64,000 bases of DNA from Bacillota bacterium. GTDB lineage: Bacteria; Bacillota; Clostridia; Acetivibrionales; DTU013. The translations under genes and the position numbers were made by a program. The notes under the pieces are model-generated. The model had not been told where the DNA came from. It did not search any database and saw nothing but the letters and a program-made list of their open reading frames with translations. How positions within the stretch are numbered: position 1 is the stretch's first letter; each line of letters starts with the position of its first letter. The stretch is taken from contig JAEZYU010000037.1 of NCBI GenBank assembly GCA_023418915.1, positions 62,001-126,000 on the forward strand, read 5' to 3'. Shown here piece after piece: positions 17,856 through 27,700 of this stretch.

Positions 17856-19577
17856 TTACTGCAAATCGGTCTTGAAATACTGCAGTATTTCCGAATCCCT
17901 GATCGATATCTCTGTGACTCCATTTGATGTCGGTTGTAACGTAACAAAAATGTAGACGCCTGATGCATCTCCGGCATTATTTATTCCTACATATTCCGCC
18001 TCTTCAATAATCGTAGAGTTCGTTGCCTGAACTGTCTCAAACAATTCCAAGGATTCATAGTCTATTGGGATCGGCGATTTCAGATGCAGTATCAATTGAT
18101 ACTGTTCATTTACTGTAACTTCAGGAATACAGCCCATCTCCAGGATGTTCCCTCCATCCGTATACGAACATTTTAAGACCCGTCCTTCCAGATATAGATC
18201 CTCTTTATCAAGGCTACATGTCCGAGACAGAAAGTCGGGTATAAAATCGCTCGGGATCTCCCCTGCCTTTGAAGGATAGACGGGCTCAACGGACTTTATA
18301 TCACTGATTTCACCGGCAGCGACCAAAACAGAAATTTTTTCTTCAGCTGGTCCGGCCTTCATTAAAATATTTGCATTACCCTCCGATTTAGCCGTGACGA
18401 TGCCGAAAGCGCTAACCTCTGCAACATCAGGGTTATCTGAAGTATATGCTATATCCGGTCTGGTATTGAGGTTTGTCTTGATCTGCGCACTTATATCATA
18501 AATTGGGTTATTGGTAATTGACAGACATAATTCTTTGTCAAACAAATAGGGAACCTCAATATCAATTTCCGGCTTCTCTATCTTCAGTTCTCTGCTGTAA
18601 ACGACCTTGCCGTCTAGTACAGCCTCAATCTCCACATCGCCCTCCTTCAGCGCCACCAGTTCGTTGGAATCGTTCAGACAGGCAATGTCATGATTGCTGG
18701 TATCCAGCTTTATGTCCGGCTTTTGCACAAGAGGATATGTTAAATAGTTCAAGTCGATTTTGGCGTTTTCCCCCAGAGCCATACTGTAGGGTGATTCTAT
18801 TTCCACATCATAGTATGCGGGTAATACTTTAAAAACATTGAATATCATATAATATGCAGCGCCTGACAAAAACACGAGTACTGCAATACAGATCAATGCT
18901 GTCTTTATCCTGCGTTCCATAGCCTTTCGCCGGAGTTCGGCAATGCGTCTCTCTTCAGCTCTTCGCCGCTCTTCAGCTCTTCTTTGTTCCTCGGCTCGCC
19001 TCCTCTCATCTGCCCTCCTTCTTTCCTCGGCCTTCCTCTGCTCTTCGAATCTTCTTTTATCCCCGGCTCTCCTTCTTTCCTCAGCGATTTTTCGCTCTTC
19101 AGTTCTCCTTTGCGCATTTTCCAGCCGTTCCTCTTCTGAAATCCGAGATTCATGTGTGTTCACCACAGGGGTATTCACGCCGGTATCCGGATGCTCCTGA
19201 CTAAATTCATAAATAAAGTCTTCAAAATCATTGGAAAACCGGACTATAGCTGCAGTAAATACATTAAGATCTTTGAAATCGGCATAGTAGTAGTAGACCA
19301 GTACACGATTGAAGATTTGAAGAAACTCCCTGTCCTTTCTATTAACATGATCTTCAATCATTATCCCTATCAGTTCATACATAGGCAGCCGGGATGCCTT
19401 AGTCGGGTCAAACATCCGAACCATATCATCCATCAGCGTTTCAACCACAAATCTCATCTCATGGCGGTCACTTAATTGCCCTGCGCCCAATAAATTCTTA
19501 ACTTCTGCCTTCGCGTTCAGCAGCGTTTCCGGAGAACTCCCGGTCAAGAGAGACATTAACTTTAATAAATCAGACAT
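17856..19577 (-). CDS. Single-pass membrane protein with charged helix and Ig-like (BIG2-type) outer domains
   Basis: The 573-aa product starts at ATG 19577 (MSDLLKLMSLLTG; GAGGAT site) rather than 29 codons upstream. Residues 1-140 are a helical cytosolic domain. Residues about 150-220 are an Arg/Glu-rich repeat (RRAEER and RRADER units) that should form a long single charged helix. A transmembrane segment (ALICIAVLVFLSGAAYYMIF) follows. The rest is beta-rich with Ig-like BIG2 features (AEVSAFGIVTAKSEGNANI). The layout suggests a cytosolic sensor linked to an external domain. It precedes the RecQ-nuclease gene by 180 bases on the same strand; a shared function is not established. Confidence 0.7.
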   Translation of the reverse strand: MSDLLKLMSLLTGSSPETLLNAKAEVKNLLGAGQLSDRHEMRFVVETLMDDMVRMFDPTKASRLPMYELIGIMIEDHVNRKDREFLQIFNRVLVYYYYADFKDLNVFTAAIVRFSNDFEDFIYEFSQEHPDTGVNTPVVNTHESRISEEERLENAQRRTEERKIAEERRRAGDKRRFEEQRKAEERRRADERRRAEEQRRAEERRRAEERRIAELRRKAMERRIKTALICIAVLVFLSGAAYYMIFNVFKVLPAYYDVEIESPYSMALGENAKIDLNYLTYPLVQKPDIKLDTSNHDIACLNDSNELVALKEGDVEIEAVLDGKVVYSRELKIEKPEIDIEVPYLFDKELCLSITNNPIYDISAQIKTNLNTRPDIAYTSDNPDVAEVSAFGIVTAKSEGNANILMKAGPAEEKISVLVAAGEISDIKSVEPVYPSKAGEIPSDFIPDFLSRTCSLDKEDLYLEGRVLKCSYTDGGNILEMGCIPEVTVNEQYQLILHLKSPIPIDYESLELFETVQATNSTIIEEAEYVGINNAGDASGVYIFVTLQPTSNGVTEISIRDSEILQYFKTDLQ

Positions 19578-19679
19578 ATTTATCCTCAATAAAATGATTT
19601 TATGTAACTTTGCCCATGACATTATGTTAACATAAAGGAGGTAAAAACCAAATGCTTGTAGCACAAAAAGGTTTATTTA

Positions 19680-20231
19680 CTAGGTTATCCTTATTGTGAT
19701 ATGTGAAGAAAGAGATTCCAGTCTAGCTGCATTCTCAAGAGCCTTAATATCAGTGATACGGCAATCACTTAGCGACAGATATTCCAGTTTATCAAGTATA
19801 CTAAAATCAATCAGTGATTCTATATTATTATTATGCAGGTAAAGGCTCTCCAACTCAGTAAGCTGTGTTAAAACATCTATGTCTTTTATCTTATTATAGC
19901 CCAAATACAGACCTTCAAGATTCTTCAGGCTTGCCAGTTCTGTAATATCGCTAATTTTGTTCAATGTGAGGTTAAGCTCGATCAAATTTGGAAATCTCTC
20001 TATTCCATCAAGCCGTTCGATACCCTTGTCATACAGATCAAGTTCAGTAATATCTGTCGGATCGACAGCATTGTTTTCTCTTAGTATACTGTCAAATATA
20101 TCATTGATGCTTATTCCGGTCTTTTGCGACTTGGATGTTGAATTATTGTTAGTCTTGTCATCAAAAAAATCATGGTCACATGCAGTAAGCATCAACAATA
20201 AAATCAGTAAAAAAGCAATGTGCTTTCTCAT
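19680..20231 (-). CDS. Leucine-rich repeat lipoprotein, short
   Basis: ATG at 20231 (GGGAGGG site) starts a lipoprotein signal peptide, MRKHIAFLLILLLMLTAC, with the lipobox LTAC. A Ser/Asn-rich linker and about five internalin-like LRRs follow (LDLYDKGIERLDGI, LNLTLNKISDIT, LYLGYNKIKDID, LYLHNNNIESL, LSLSDCRITDIK). The protein ends abruptly after one more partial repeat at 183 aa without a cap, so it may be 3'-truncated. It would be tethered to the outer face of the membrane. It lies about 100 bases before the membrane Ig-like gene on the same strand. Confidence 0.7.
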   Translation of the reverse strand: MRKHIAFLLILLLMLTACDHDFFDDKTNNNSTSKSQKTGISINDIFDSILRENNAVDPTDITELDLYDKGIERLDGIERFPNLIELNLTLNKISDITELASLKNLEGLYLGYNKIKDIDVLTQLTELESLYLHNNNIESLIDFSILDKLEYLSLSDCRITDIKALENAARLESLSSHITIRIT

Positions 20232-20380
20232 GTTCAATTCCCTCCCTCAATAATCTTTAGTTTACTTCATATTTCTCGCTCCTGATATTATCAACCAAAT
20301 AAGATACTTATGCCGCGAAATATAACAAGGTTGATTCTGTACTTATCAAGTGTGGTTTATTGGGTGAGACAGGTATTTCA

Positions 20381-20806
20381 TCAACTTTCCAAGCGCTCCT
20401 TTATCCTTGCTACAGCCTTCTTATACTTCTCAACTCTCTGAAAATCCTCTTCAGATGGTGCTTGTAATCGTGACAGATCCATATTATCAGCAAGGTCAGC
20501 AAGTTTCACACGACATGCTGTTTCATTTTCTAGTACGCGGCTGATAAAGTCTTCATAGCTCTCACCCTGCCTTTTGGTGAGCGCTTCAAGTACAGTCAGC
20601 ACTTCTGATGGGAAGCCGTCATCTTTCAACATCTCCAGCGTAATAGGAGTGTCTTCAATAACATCATGTAAAACAGCACAGATTCGTTCAATTTCATTGT
20701 CAGTTCTGAGCATCACTCGCAGAGGATGCAGTATGTATGGCTGCCCAGCCTTATCCTTCTGGCCTTCATGCGCTTGGGCAGCTTTTTGAATAGCTTTTTC
20801 AAGCAT
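20381..20806 (-). CDS. HD-domain (p)ppGpp hydrolase-like protein (MESH1/SpoT-HD type)
   Basis: A 141-aa protein built from the RelA/SpoT hydrolase HD core: AHEGQKDKAGQPYILHPLRV with two His, the catalytic VLHDVIEDTP (HD at about 47-48), and KLADLADNMDL near 103. No synthetase domain is present, so it resembles small alarmone hydrolases that remove the 3'-pyrophosphate of (p)ppGpp. AGGAGGG precedes the ATG by seven bases. It begins 20 bases after the GGCT-like gene and forms an operon with it. Substrate specificity is inferred from the fold only. Confidence 0.8.
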   Translation of the reverse strand: MLEKAIQKAAQAHEGQKDKAGQPYILHPLRVMLRTDNEIERICAVLHDVIEDTPITLEMLKDDGFPSEVLTVLEALTKRQGESYEDFISRVLENETACRVKLADLADNMDLSRLQAPSEEDFQRVEKYKKAVARIKERLES

Positions 20807-20826
20807 CCTTTAGCCCTCCTTACCAA

Positions 20827-21330
20827 TTAGAATTTCTTTATATATTGTTCTATTTCTGCAGTAGCCATATCGGGATAAGTTTCTCTGAGGCCCAGCCTAA
20901 TGACATCGATATAGGAGTCGCAAGGCCTATTCTTCACTACAATAGATGAGTGTGTGAATGTTTTTACAGGGATTCCATCAAGTTTACCCAGTTCAAGGAC
21001 TTCGTCATACCACCCCAACCCTTCCTGCGCTTGTATATCATCAAACTGTTCGCGGGTTATCGTATATATTCTGCTGAGAGTAACTATTGATTCATCTTTT
21101 TCTGGATTCAAAAAAGCAACCCCTCCACTCCCCCATTTAGGTGAGCTCTTGCCAAAGTATAATTCATGCGGTATGGTGAACGGCCTTTCGTCCACAGGAT
21201 CAGCTATATCATTGCAACCCCTGTAGCAGGCGCCATTGAACCGGCAAACGCCGCCTTTGATATAGTGCATAAACCTTTCCTTTAGCATATTCGAGCCATA
21301 ACAAGCATACCATACATAATTTTCACTCAT
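20827..21330 (-). CDS. Gamma-glutamylcyclotransferase-like protein
   Basis: The 167-aa product begins MSENYVWYACYGSNML, the YGSN loop that marks the GGCT/AIG2-like fold, followed by FNPEKDES-like and LDDIQAQEG-like elements near residue 110 that contain the likely catalytic acidic region (FDDIQAQEG). GGCT-type enzymes cyclise gamma-glutamyl groups to 5-oxoproline. I place the start at ATG 21330 with GGGGG upstream, five bases after the stop of the preceding GGCT-like gene, so the two are translationally close. The exact substrate cannot be told. Confidence 0.7.
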   Translation of the reverse strand: MSENYVWYACYGSNMLKERFMHYIKGGVCRFNGACYRGCNDIADPVDERPFTIPHELYFGKSSPKWGSGGVAFLNPEKDESIVTLSRIYTITREQFDDIQAQEGLGWYDEVLELGKLDGIPVKTFTHSSIVVKNRPCDSYIDVIRLGLRETYPDMATAEIEQYIKKF

Positions 21331-21335
21331 ACTTA

Positions 21336-21688
21336 TCACTTCGCCCCCTTCCATAGCTGATCTTCATAATTAAGCTTTTCCATGCCATCAACATCGCTGT
21401 TCCATATATACACAAATGCCTTCATTGATCCTTCAGAGGTATCTAGATCAACCTCTCTGCGAATGTACAAGCTTCCTTCACCTTCCAAAAAGTCAAGCCC
21501 CTCAAGTGTCTCAGAATCTATTTCGTATACTTCTCCCTTGACCTTCTCACCTTCTTCGGGGACAATGTCCGGGAAGTAATTCACATTATACAGTGCGTAT
21601 CCTGGAAGTTCCGCACAGCCAATGAACCTGGAGCCCGACAGAAACTATGTCCGCGCATAAGCGTACCGTAAACAAATACCTTATACAT
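21336..21688 (-). pseudogene. Gamma-glutamylcyclotransferase (AIG2-like) gene with a frameshift
   Basis: ATG at 21688 starts MYKVFVYGTLMRGHSF, the GGCT N-terminus. The matching rest of the protein is in another frame: SGSRFIGCAELPGYALYNV, then VKGEVYEIDSETLEGLDFLEG with the catalytic Glu region and YIWNSD near the end. The break lies near 21640. Either it is a decayed gene or a base error; without it the product would be about 117 aa, normal for AIG2-like enzymes. Its first 24 bases also occur at the helicase stop near 5 kb. Confidence 0.7.
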
Positions 21689-21721
21689 ACAATCTTCTCC
21701 CTCTCAGATCGATGATACTCC

Positions 21722-22100
21722 TCATATAACACATCCGGCATTTACCTTTGTAGCATGGGCAAGTTCCAAAACAAAATTTTCCATATGCGAAGCCAACTGT
21801 TTTATATCATAATCAAGATCAATCCGAATAGCTTTAATGGAAAGCACACCAACATCCTTGGAAATCTCAACTTGTCTGTCCATTCATTGTACCGAGGTAA
21901 CGGGTAGGTTCTTGGAATCTAACACTAACAGTCGGAACCGCCGCCTCGCTCAATAACTTATATACTATATTTTCAAAAAGCTTATTCAGTGGAACCTGAA
22001 AGCTGAATGTCGTCTCATCGCCCTTATTTAGATTTTCAGACGAGACGAATTGTGATAAAGCATTTTTGCCCTATTAGTAACCGTACTGTACTGGAGCCAT
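21722..22100 (-). pseudogene. Unrecognised gene with nonsense codons and a frameshift
   Basis: ATG at 22100 gives MAPVQYGY, then two stops, then GKNALSQFVSSENLNKGDET and VPLNKLFENIVYKLLSEAA, ending RFQEPTRYLGT. The reading then shifts frame to MDRQVEISKDVGVLSIKAIR and LASHMENFVLELAHATKVN before a final TGA. Codon use and amino-acid pattern are clearly protein-like throughout, so this is one gene of about 125 codons that has decayed. I do not recognise the family. Confidence 0.5.
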
Positions 22101-22180
22101 AACGAAATACTCCCGATGTAACTATATTCCAAGCATCTACTATAGACTTAAATTGTCCATAATGCAGATGTATTATAATA

Positions 22181-22714
22181 CTATATATCAAATAGTTGAA
22201 GCTGTTGTAATACTATATCATTTATAACAAGGGTAAGGTTTCGTTGTACTGGGTATATCTCGGCACTTTCCCACAAATACTTTTTTATGCTTGTAGCTAT
22301 TCCTATACTGACTCCTCTTGTTGCAAGTTCATTTACTATTTCTATAGCATCAAACAGGTACACATGCTTTATGCACCAGGGCAATGTTCTGCCTTTTGAT
22401 GAAGCTGCTGACTCTTTTTCGCCGGTCATAACAAGATAATAGTCAGGCAAGCAATCCTGATTTATATCCAACAATCCCGACTGCTTAGTATACCACTTGA
22501 TATTAACAGATTTTCCTTGCAAACAGCCTTCTGTGAAATAACCATCAATACCTTTATGGCTTGCCGACTCCATAAGGCTTATACCAAAAACCGCTGATGC
22601 AATATACTCTCCTGCATGACCGATAATTGCAGGCCGGTTTATTATCTTGGATATAGAACTGTCAACTTTATTCTTCTGTTTGATCAATAACGATAGCTCT
22701 TGCAATTCCTCCAT
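22181..22714 (-). CDS. DUF6998-like protein
   Basis: The 177-aa product has the conserved run RPAIIGHAGEYIASAVFG, then KGIDGYFTEG and GKSVNIKWYTKQSGLLDI, which I associate with DUF6998. The E-x(n)-D..K-IKW arrangement is suggestive of a nuclease-like core but is not a proven active site. I chose ATG 22714 because GAGAGG lies five bases before it; nine more upstream codons are possible. It follows the DUF429 gene by 47 bases on the same strand, so it may be the last gene of a DUF3427 helicase cluster. Confidence 0.65.
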   Translation of the reverse strand: MEELQELSLLIKQKNKVDSSISKIINRPAIIGHAGEYIASAVFGISLMESASHKGIDGYFTEGCLQGKSVNIKWYTKQSGLLDINQDCLPDYYLVMTGEKESAASSKGRTLPWCIKHVYLFDAIEIVNELATRGVSIGIATSIKKYLWESAEIYPVQRNLTLVINDIVLQQLQLFDI

Positions 22715-22761
22715 AATTTCCTCTCTTTTTAGCTGTTCCATTATTCAATTTTACCAACCAA

Positions 22762-23508
22762 TTAAGTTTTGGCACTTTTTTCACCATAAACAATTTCCAT
22801 GTTCAAATCTCTTGCATCTTTCGCCGGAACCTCCGGTATGGTAGTGAAGCCATTATTCAATCCTAAAAGTCCCGATACCGCCAGACATAGCGCATCAATA
22901 CAGTCCACCCGATAACTCCATAAAACCGAATGAGCAGCAATATAGGAAACAAACTCCCTGGTTTTGCCGTAGAATTCCTCTAGCACCTCAACCCTGTCTC
23001 GAAAACCATCTTCAGTATGCTTACTATTATAGAGTGGTAAATAGAAGTTATCCCTTGTTGCAAGCACAGCAAAGCATACTTCCGGATGACTCTCCCGAAG
23101 TTTTCCTTTAAACTCCGTTACATTCTCCAAAAACTCGTCAATTTCACGAATTTGACTACAAATCGCAAAAGATTGCATGCTAAGGCCTTTCTCAAGGTAA
23201 TATTTATTTATCTGAGATGCCTTAAAGTATTCTTCCTCATAAACGGCTTGCCTACAAGGCGTATTAAAAATACAAGAGGTTCTTCCAGACAGATAGGTTC
23301 TAGCCTCGGAATCCGGCCGCACATCCTTTTTATCTTCAGGCAAACCAATCGGCATGTCCACAAGTAAGCTATTACTATCAGCATATTTTAAGCAAATCTC
23401 TTTAATATTCTTATACAATTCTACCTCAAAACCAGTATCCATTATATTGACTGCAATCCACCCACCTCTACAGCCATCAATACCAACACTGCTGAAGCTT
23501 CTCTCCAT
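22762..23508 (-). CDS. DUF429 (RNase H-fold) protein
   Basis: The 248-aa protein begins with the DUF429 signature SSVGIDGCRGGWIAV, then VDMPIGLPEDKKDVRPDSEAR and SIF-type SCIFNTPCRQAVY, and near the end VDCIDALCLAVSGLLGL with conserved Asp residues. DUF429 proteins have an RNase H-like fold with acidic residues that could bind metal; their substrates are unknown. Length is normal. A GAGGGT site lies just before the ATG. It sits 45 bases after the PD-(D/E)XK gene in the same direction. Confidence 0.8.
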   Translation of the reverse strand: MERSFSSVGIDGCRGGWIAVNIMDTGFEVELYKNIKEICLKYADSNSLLVDMPIGLPEDKKDVRPDSEARTYLSGRTSCIFNTPCRQAVYEEEYFKASQINKYYLEKGLSMQSFAICSQIREIDEFLENVTEFKGKLRESHPEVCFAVLATRDNFYLPLYNSKHTEDGFRDRVEVLEEFYGKTREFVSYIAAHSVLWSYRVDCIDALCLAVSGLLGLNNGFTTIPEVPAKDARDLNMEIVYGEKSAKT

Positions 23509-23553
23509 ATACCCTCACCACTCCTCACATCGTTGTTATAGCGATTTTGTTCT

Positions 23554-24636
23554 TCATCTAAATTCCCTGAACTCCATATGCCTCTTTTTCCGACTATATG
23601 TGAATAGACTTACCGGACCTTTTATGTAGTTACCTGTAACAAAATGGAGTCTTGCCGATATGTCAGACTGACCGTTAAGATTGACAAATTTGCAGGAAAA
23701 CAGATAGTCTATGAATTCAAACCAGCTTTTCCGTTCATCCTTATCCACCCTATCAAAAAGAAGATTGATTGGCACCTTTTCCATTGCTAATGAATTTTCG
23801 AGAATTTTTATCTTTCTATCTGAGATCATTTTATCTATGTAAGCACGTATTTTAGTATATAGTTCCTCTTTATCCAAAGCCGTCAATCGATTCAAGTATA
23901 TATCATATGTTTTATTCTTTACATTCTGTTTCCCCAATCTTTTGATCACTTCAAACAGCTCTGTAGAGTCGTCACCAAAAAAATACTGAAAAGGCCTCTC
24001 TCCTTTCGCAACGCTTGGATTGCTAATGCCTTTTTTGTTCAAATATTCAACCAGATCAATAATAAAATTCTGAGATGTATTATCGACCTCATTAATACAG
24101 TCTTTAATTATTTCATATACGCTTTTCCAAGTAATTTGACACAGGCAGTCATAATTACTATTCAAAAACTCAGTGTACTCATCACATTTTTGTATCTTGC
24201 TATACCAGTCGATATTATCTTCATTTGTAACTGCCAGATAGTAGAAATCTTTATCTTCGGCATCTTTTCTGCCTTCTTCTATTTCTCTGACAATCTGCGG
24301 TTTCATTTTAGTACTGCCATAATCAAAATCAGATAAGTATTTTGCCTCCACAACAATGTACATATCATCGTTTTGAATGATTATATCAGGCTCAGTACCA
24401 TCTTTATATGAATGCCAAAAGTGAAATGACTGCTTGCTTTTAAATGCAATTATTCCAGCTTTCTCAAGGATTCTGTTCAGCACACGGTAATCAATATTTT
24501 TTATGATACCGAATACATTACCTGTCAGGACATCCTCCATCCTTGTTATATCTCTTGGAATTAATTTTGCTAAAGAGTCTTCCGCCAAATCAAAATCAAC
24601 AAAATTAAGTTTACCATGGATCTCTGAGATAATCAT
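23554..24636 (-). CDS. PD-(D/E)XK nuclease-like protein
   Basis: The 360-aa product shows a restriction-endonuclease-like core: EPDIIIQNDDMYIVVEAKY (about residues 82-100), i.e. an Asp, then E-x-K on the next strand. The rest is helical and charged and is not recognised. I take ATG 24636 (MIISEIHGKLNF) as start because a GGGGTG stretch precedes it. It follows the DUF3427 helicase gene by about 130 bases, so a helicase plus separate nuclease arrangement is likely. It could be the effector of an uncharacterised restriction system. Confidence 0.6.
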   Translation of the reverse strand: MIISEIHGKLNFVDFDLAEDSLAKLIPRDITRMEDVLTGNVFGIIKNIDYRVLNRILEKAGIIAFKSKQSFHFWHSYKDGTEPDIIIQNDDMYIVVEAKYLSDFDYGSTKMKPQIVREIEEGRKDAEDKDFYYLAVTNEDNIDWYSKIQKCDEYTEFLNSNYDCLCQITWKSVYEIIKDCINEVDNTSQNFIIDLVEYLNKKGISNPSVAKGERPFQYFFGDDSTELFEVIKRLGKQNVKNKTYDIYLNRLTALDKEELYTKIRAYIDKMISDRKIKILENSLAMEKVPINLLFDRVDKDERKSWFEFIDYLFSCKFVNLNGQSDISARLHFVTGNYIKGPVSLFTYSRKKRHMEFREFR

Positions 24637-24766
24637 GCTTAACACCCCACTCACCACACATACTATATAGACTTATCTGTTTATCTGGACAGCATATTCA
24701 TTAAGCTAATTTTTAGTAAATGTAACCATATCCTCTGTGCTAATCTATTATTAAATCAAGCAACAA

Positions 24767-27700
24767 TTACACAATCCCCTTATTCGCCTTTTGCATCATA
24801 GCACCTGGTATCTCCTCTTTCATCCGCCAGATAAAGCTTATGGGCATATCACCGCTGTGGCTCACATATTCCGCTTCACCGAGGAAAGTATACGCCTCGG
24901 CAAAGTAGCCCGACCTCTTATTCTCCCTGACAAACAGAACAATCTTGTTACCGGTCTTCAGGTGATTGATGTACCTCTGGCCAGTGGGACTTTTAACTGA
25001 GGTTCTGCTCTGGCTCTGCCAGTGAAACAATCGCTCATTTATAGCATAGTCTTCATAAAGCGTTGAAGGAGAATAGTCTTTTTCTGATTTGTTTAGGGTT
25101 ATAAAAAATGTATCCAGCTCAAACTCCTGAAAATACTTTGCTCCCTCTCTAAAGGAAGGCTTTTTGCTTTCGTTGAAATAACCAAACGCCGCCATTATCT
25201 GATAAACAGAATAACTGCAGTAAACATTCAGCGGGCAGACTGTCCCCAGATCCACATCCTTATCAATAAAGTCAATATGCTGGTAATTATACTCAAGTAT
25301 TTCTTTGATTTCCTCAACCAATTCCTTGTTATTTACACAAAGCTGCAGCAAAGCATCTGCAAATGTCCCATACACCAGCCTCTCAGGTGGCTCGCCAAAA
25401 AGGCTGTAATATAGCATACCCAGCATTAACCTTTCTGCTTCATTAGCAGAATGGATGTTGGACAAAGAATCATTATTACTGGTAGCATTTCTGAGAACCT
25501 TTACCCAGTATTCGATCAGTTTCCTCGAGTTTATATGGAAGAAATTCTTGAACCTTTTAACTATTATATCCTCATCAGCATTTCCAAAGCCGTTGACCAA
25601 TCCGGCGTCTACCTTCATTCTAACAAAGCTTCGATCCCCGGCTTTGCCATAAACGTCCGCCAGCGAATATTGATAATGCGTCAAAAAGTTAGCGAGTGTA
25701 GGCTTCAGGCCGGTATCATCCTCAAAATATCTTAGCTTGTTTACAAGATTTGCTTTTGTCAGCTTTGCATCCTTGATATTTCTTAGCACATATTCCTTTG
25801 CCTGTTTTTCAAGATGGATATAACACCCTCTGGGCAGGCTTAAGAATCCATTTGTGATACAATACTCCACTGAATGCTTTGTCCTTCCCATCAGCGCCTT
25901 GAATTTCGATTCGAAATCATAATTCCTGTGGGCCTGCCCCACAAAATCGAGCACCGTTAAGCATTCCTTCCCTTCACTATGCCTCAAACCTCTGCCAAGC
26001 TGCTGAAGAAAAATAGTCAAGCTTTCAGTCGGCCTCAGGAAAAGTACAGTGTTTACTTCAGGAATATCGACACCCTCATTGTACACATCCACTGAAAATA
26101 TGAATTTGATATCACCCTTTCTCAGCCTGCTGATCGCGCTGTTCCTCTCTTGCTGATCTGTTTCTCCGCATACAGTTATGGACGGAATACCTTTTTGATT
26201 GAATTTTTTAGTCATATACCTGGCATGTTCAACACCAACGCAGAATCCCAAGCCAATTACTTCATTGATGTCTGTAGTGTATTTATGAATGCTTTGAATG
26301 ATCTCCCTGACTCTGATGTCATCGCTATTGATATACAGGCCTTCAAGTTCATTCCTGTCATAGCCTCCGCGAGTCCACTTCAACTGTGACAGGTCAACCG
26401 TATCAGAAATCGCAAAATACTGGAATGGGCTCAGAAACTTTCGATCAATCGCTTCGGCAAGTCTGATCTCTGCCGCAACCCTTCCATCGAATCGTTCTAT
26501 AACATTTTTCCCATCCATTCGTTCCGGTGTAGCTGTCAAGCCAAGGAGTATTTTAGGTTTGTAATAATCCAGCAGTATTTGATATGAAGGGGCTTCTGCA
26601 TGGTGAAATTCATCAACAATAATGAAATCATAAAAGTCCGGCGTTGTTTTTTCATAAAGCCTTGAGGAATTAAAGCTCTGAATGCTCATAAACAGCTTAT
26701 CTATGGATTGGGGCACATGTGCGCCTACATACAGATCGCCGAAATTATTGTCCTTCAATATTGCACGAAATGTATCCCTGCTGCGTTTCAATATTTCTTC
26801 ACGGTGAGCTATAAATAAGAGGTTATTCCTCTCTCTTCTATTCTCATACATATAGTTTTTGTAATCAAATGCCGCTATCACTGTCTTGCCGGTACCTGTG
26901 GCAGCAACCAACAGATTTTTATATCTGCCGTATAGCTTTCGCTCAGCTTGAAGCTTTTCCAATATCTCCTTCTGATAATAATATGGCTGCACATCAAGGG
27001 CAAAAACAACATCATTGTCAGAGCCGGCAGATGCTTCTTTGTTTAATGATTTGATCAGCCGCTCTCTATCCTCTTCCTCTTCACCATTGAATGTTGTAAA
27101 CTCATTGTCATTCCAATAGTTCTCAAATGTAGCCTCTATTTTTTGAATAACGCTAAGGGAGTCCTTTTCTGTTACTTTCAGATTCCATTCCAGCCCTGCA
27201 GTCAATGCTGCATTCGATAAATTTGAAGAGCCGATATACGCAGTTGTAAAACCGGTGTCCCTCTTGAACATATATGCCTTGGCATGAAGCCTGGTCCGTT
27301 TTGTATCATATGATATCTTTATTTCTGTATTCTTGAGCTCGCTAAGCACCTTTATCGCCTTATAGTCAGTAGCTCCCATATACGATGTCGTAATTATTCT
27401 GAGCTTGTGATTGTCACCCTGGGTGAATTCTTTTAACTCTTCAATAATGCATACCAAGCCGCTCCATTTGATAAATGAAACAAGCATATCAATACGATCA
27501 CTGCAAAGTATCTCCTTCTTAAGCTCGTTGACCATGTTGGGCTCCAAGGGGGAGTTGGTGAATAACGTGCTCTGTGAAAGCGACGTAACCGGCCGGACTG
27601 CATTCTTTTCTTTTATTGATCTAATGGTGTTAATCTTCGAATAAAGAGATGTCAGAACCTCTCCCTCGTCGGCGATTTTCAAGCCTTGCAGACTTTCTTC

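Noticed and set aside
18943..19200. Ser/Leu-rich frame on the plus strand
   Set aside because: It is the antisense shadow of the Arg/Glu repeat of the membrane protein and has the biased composition expected of that.
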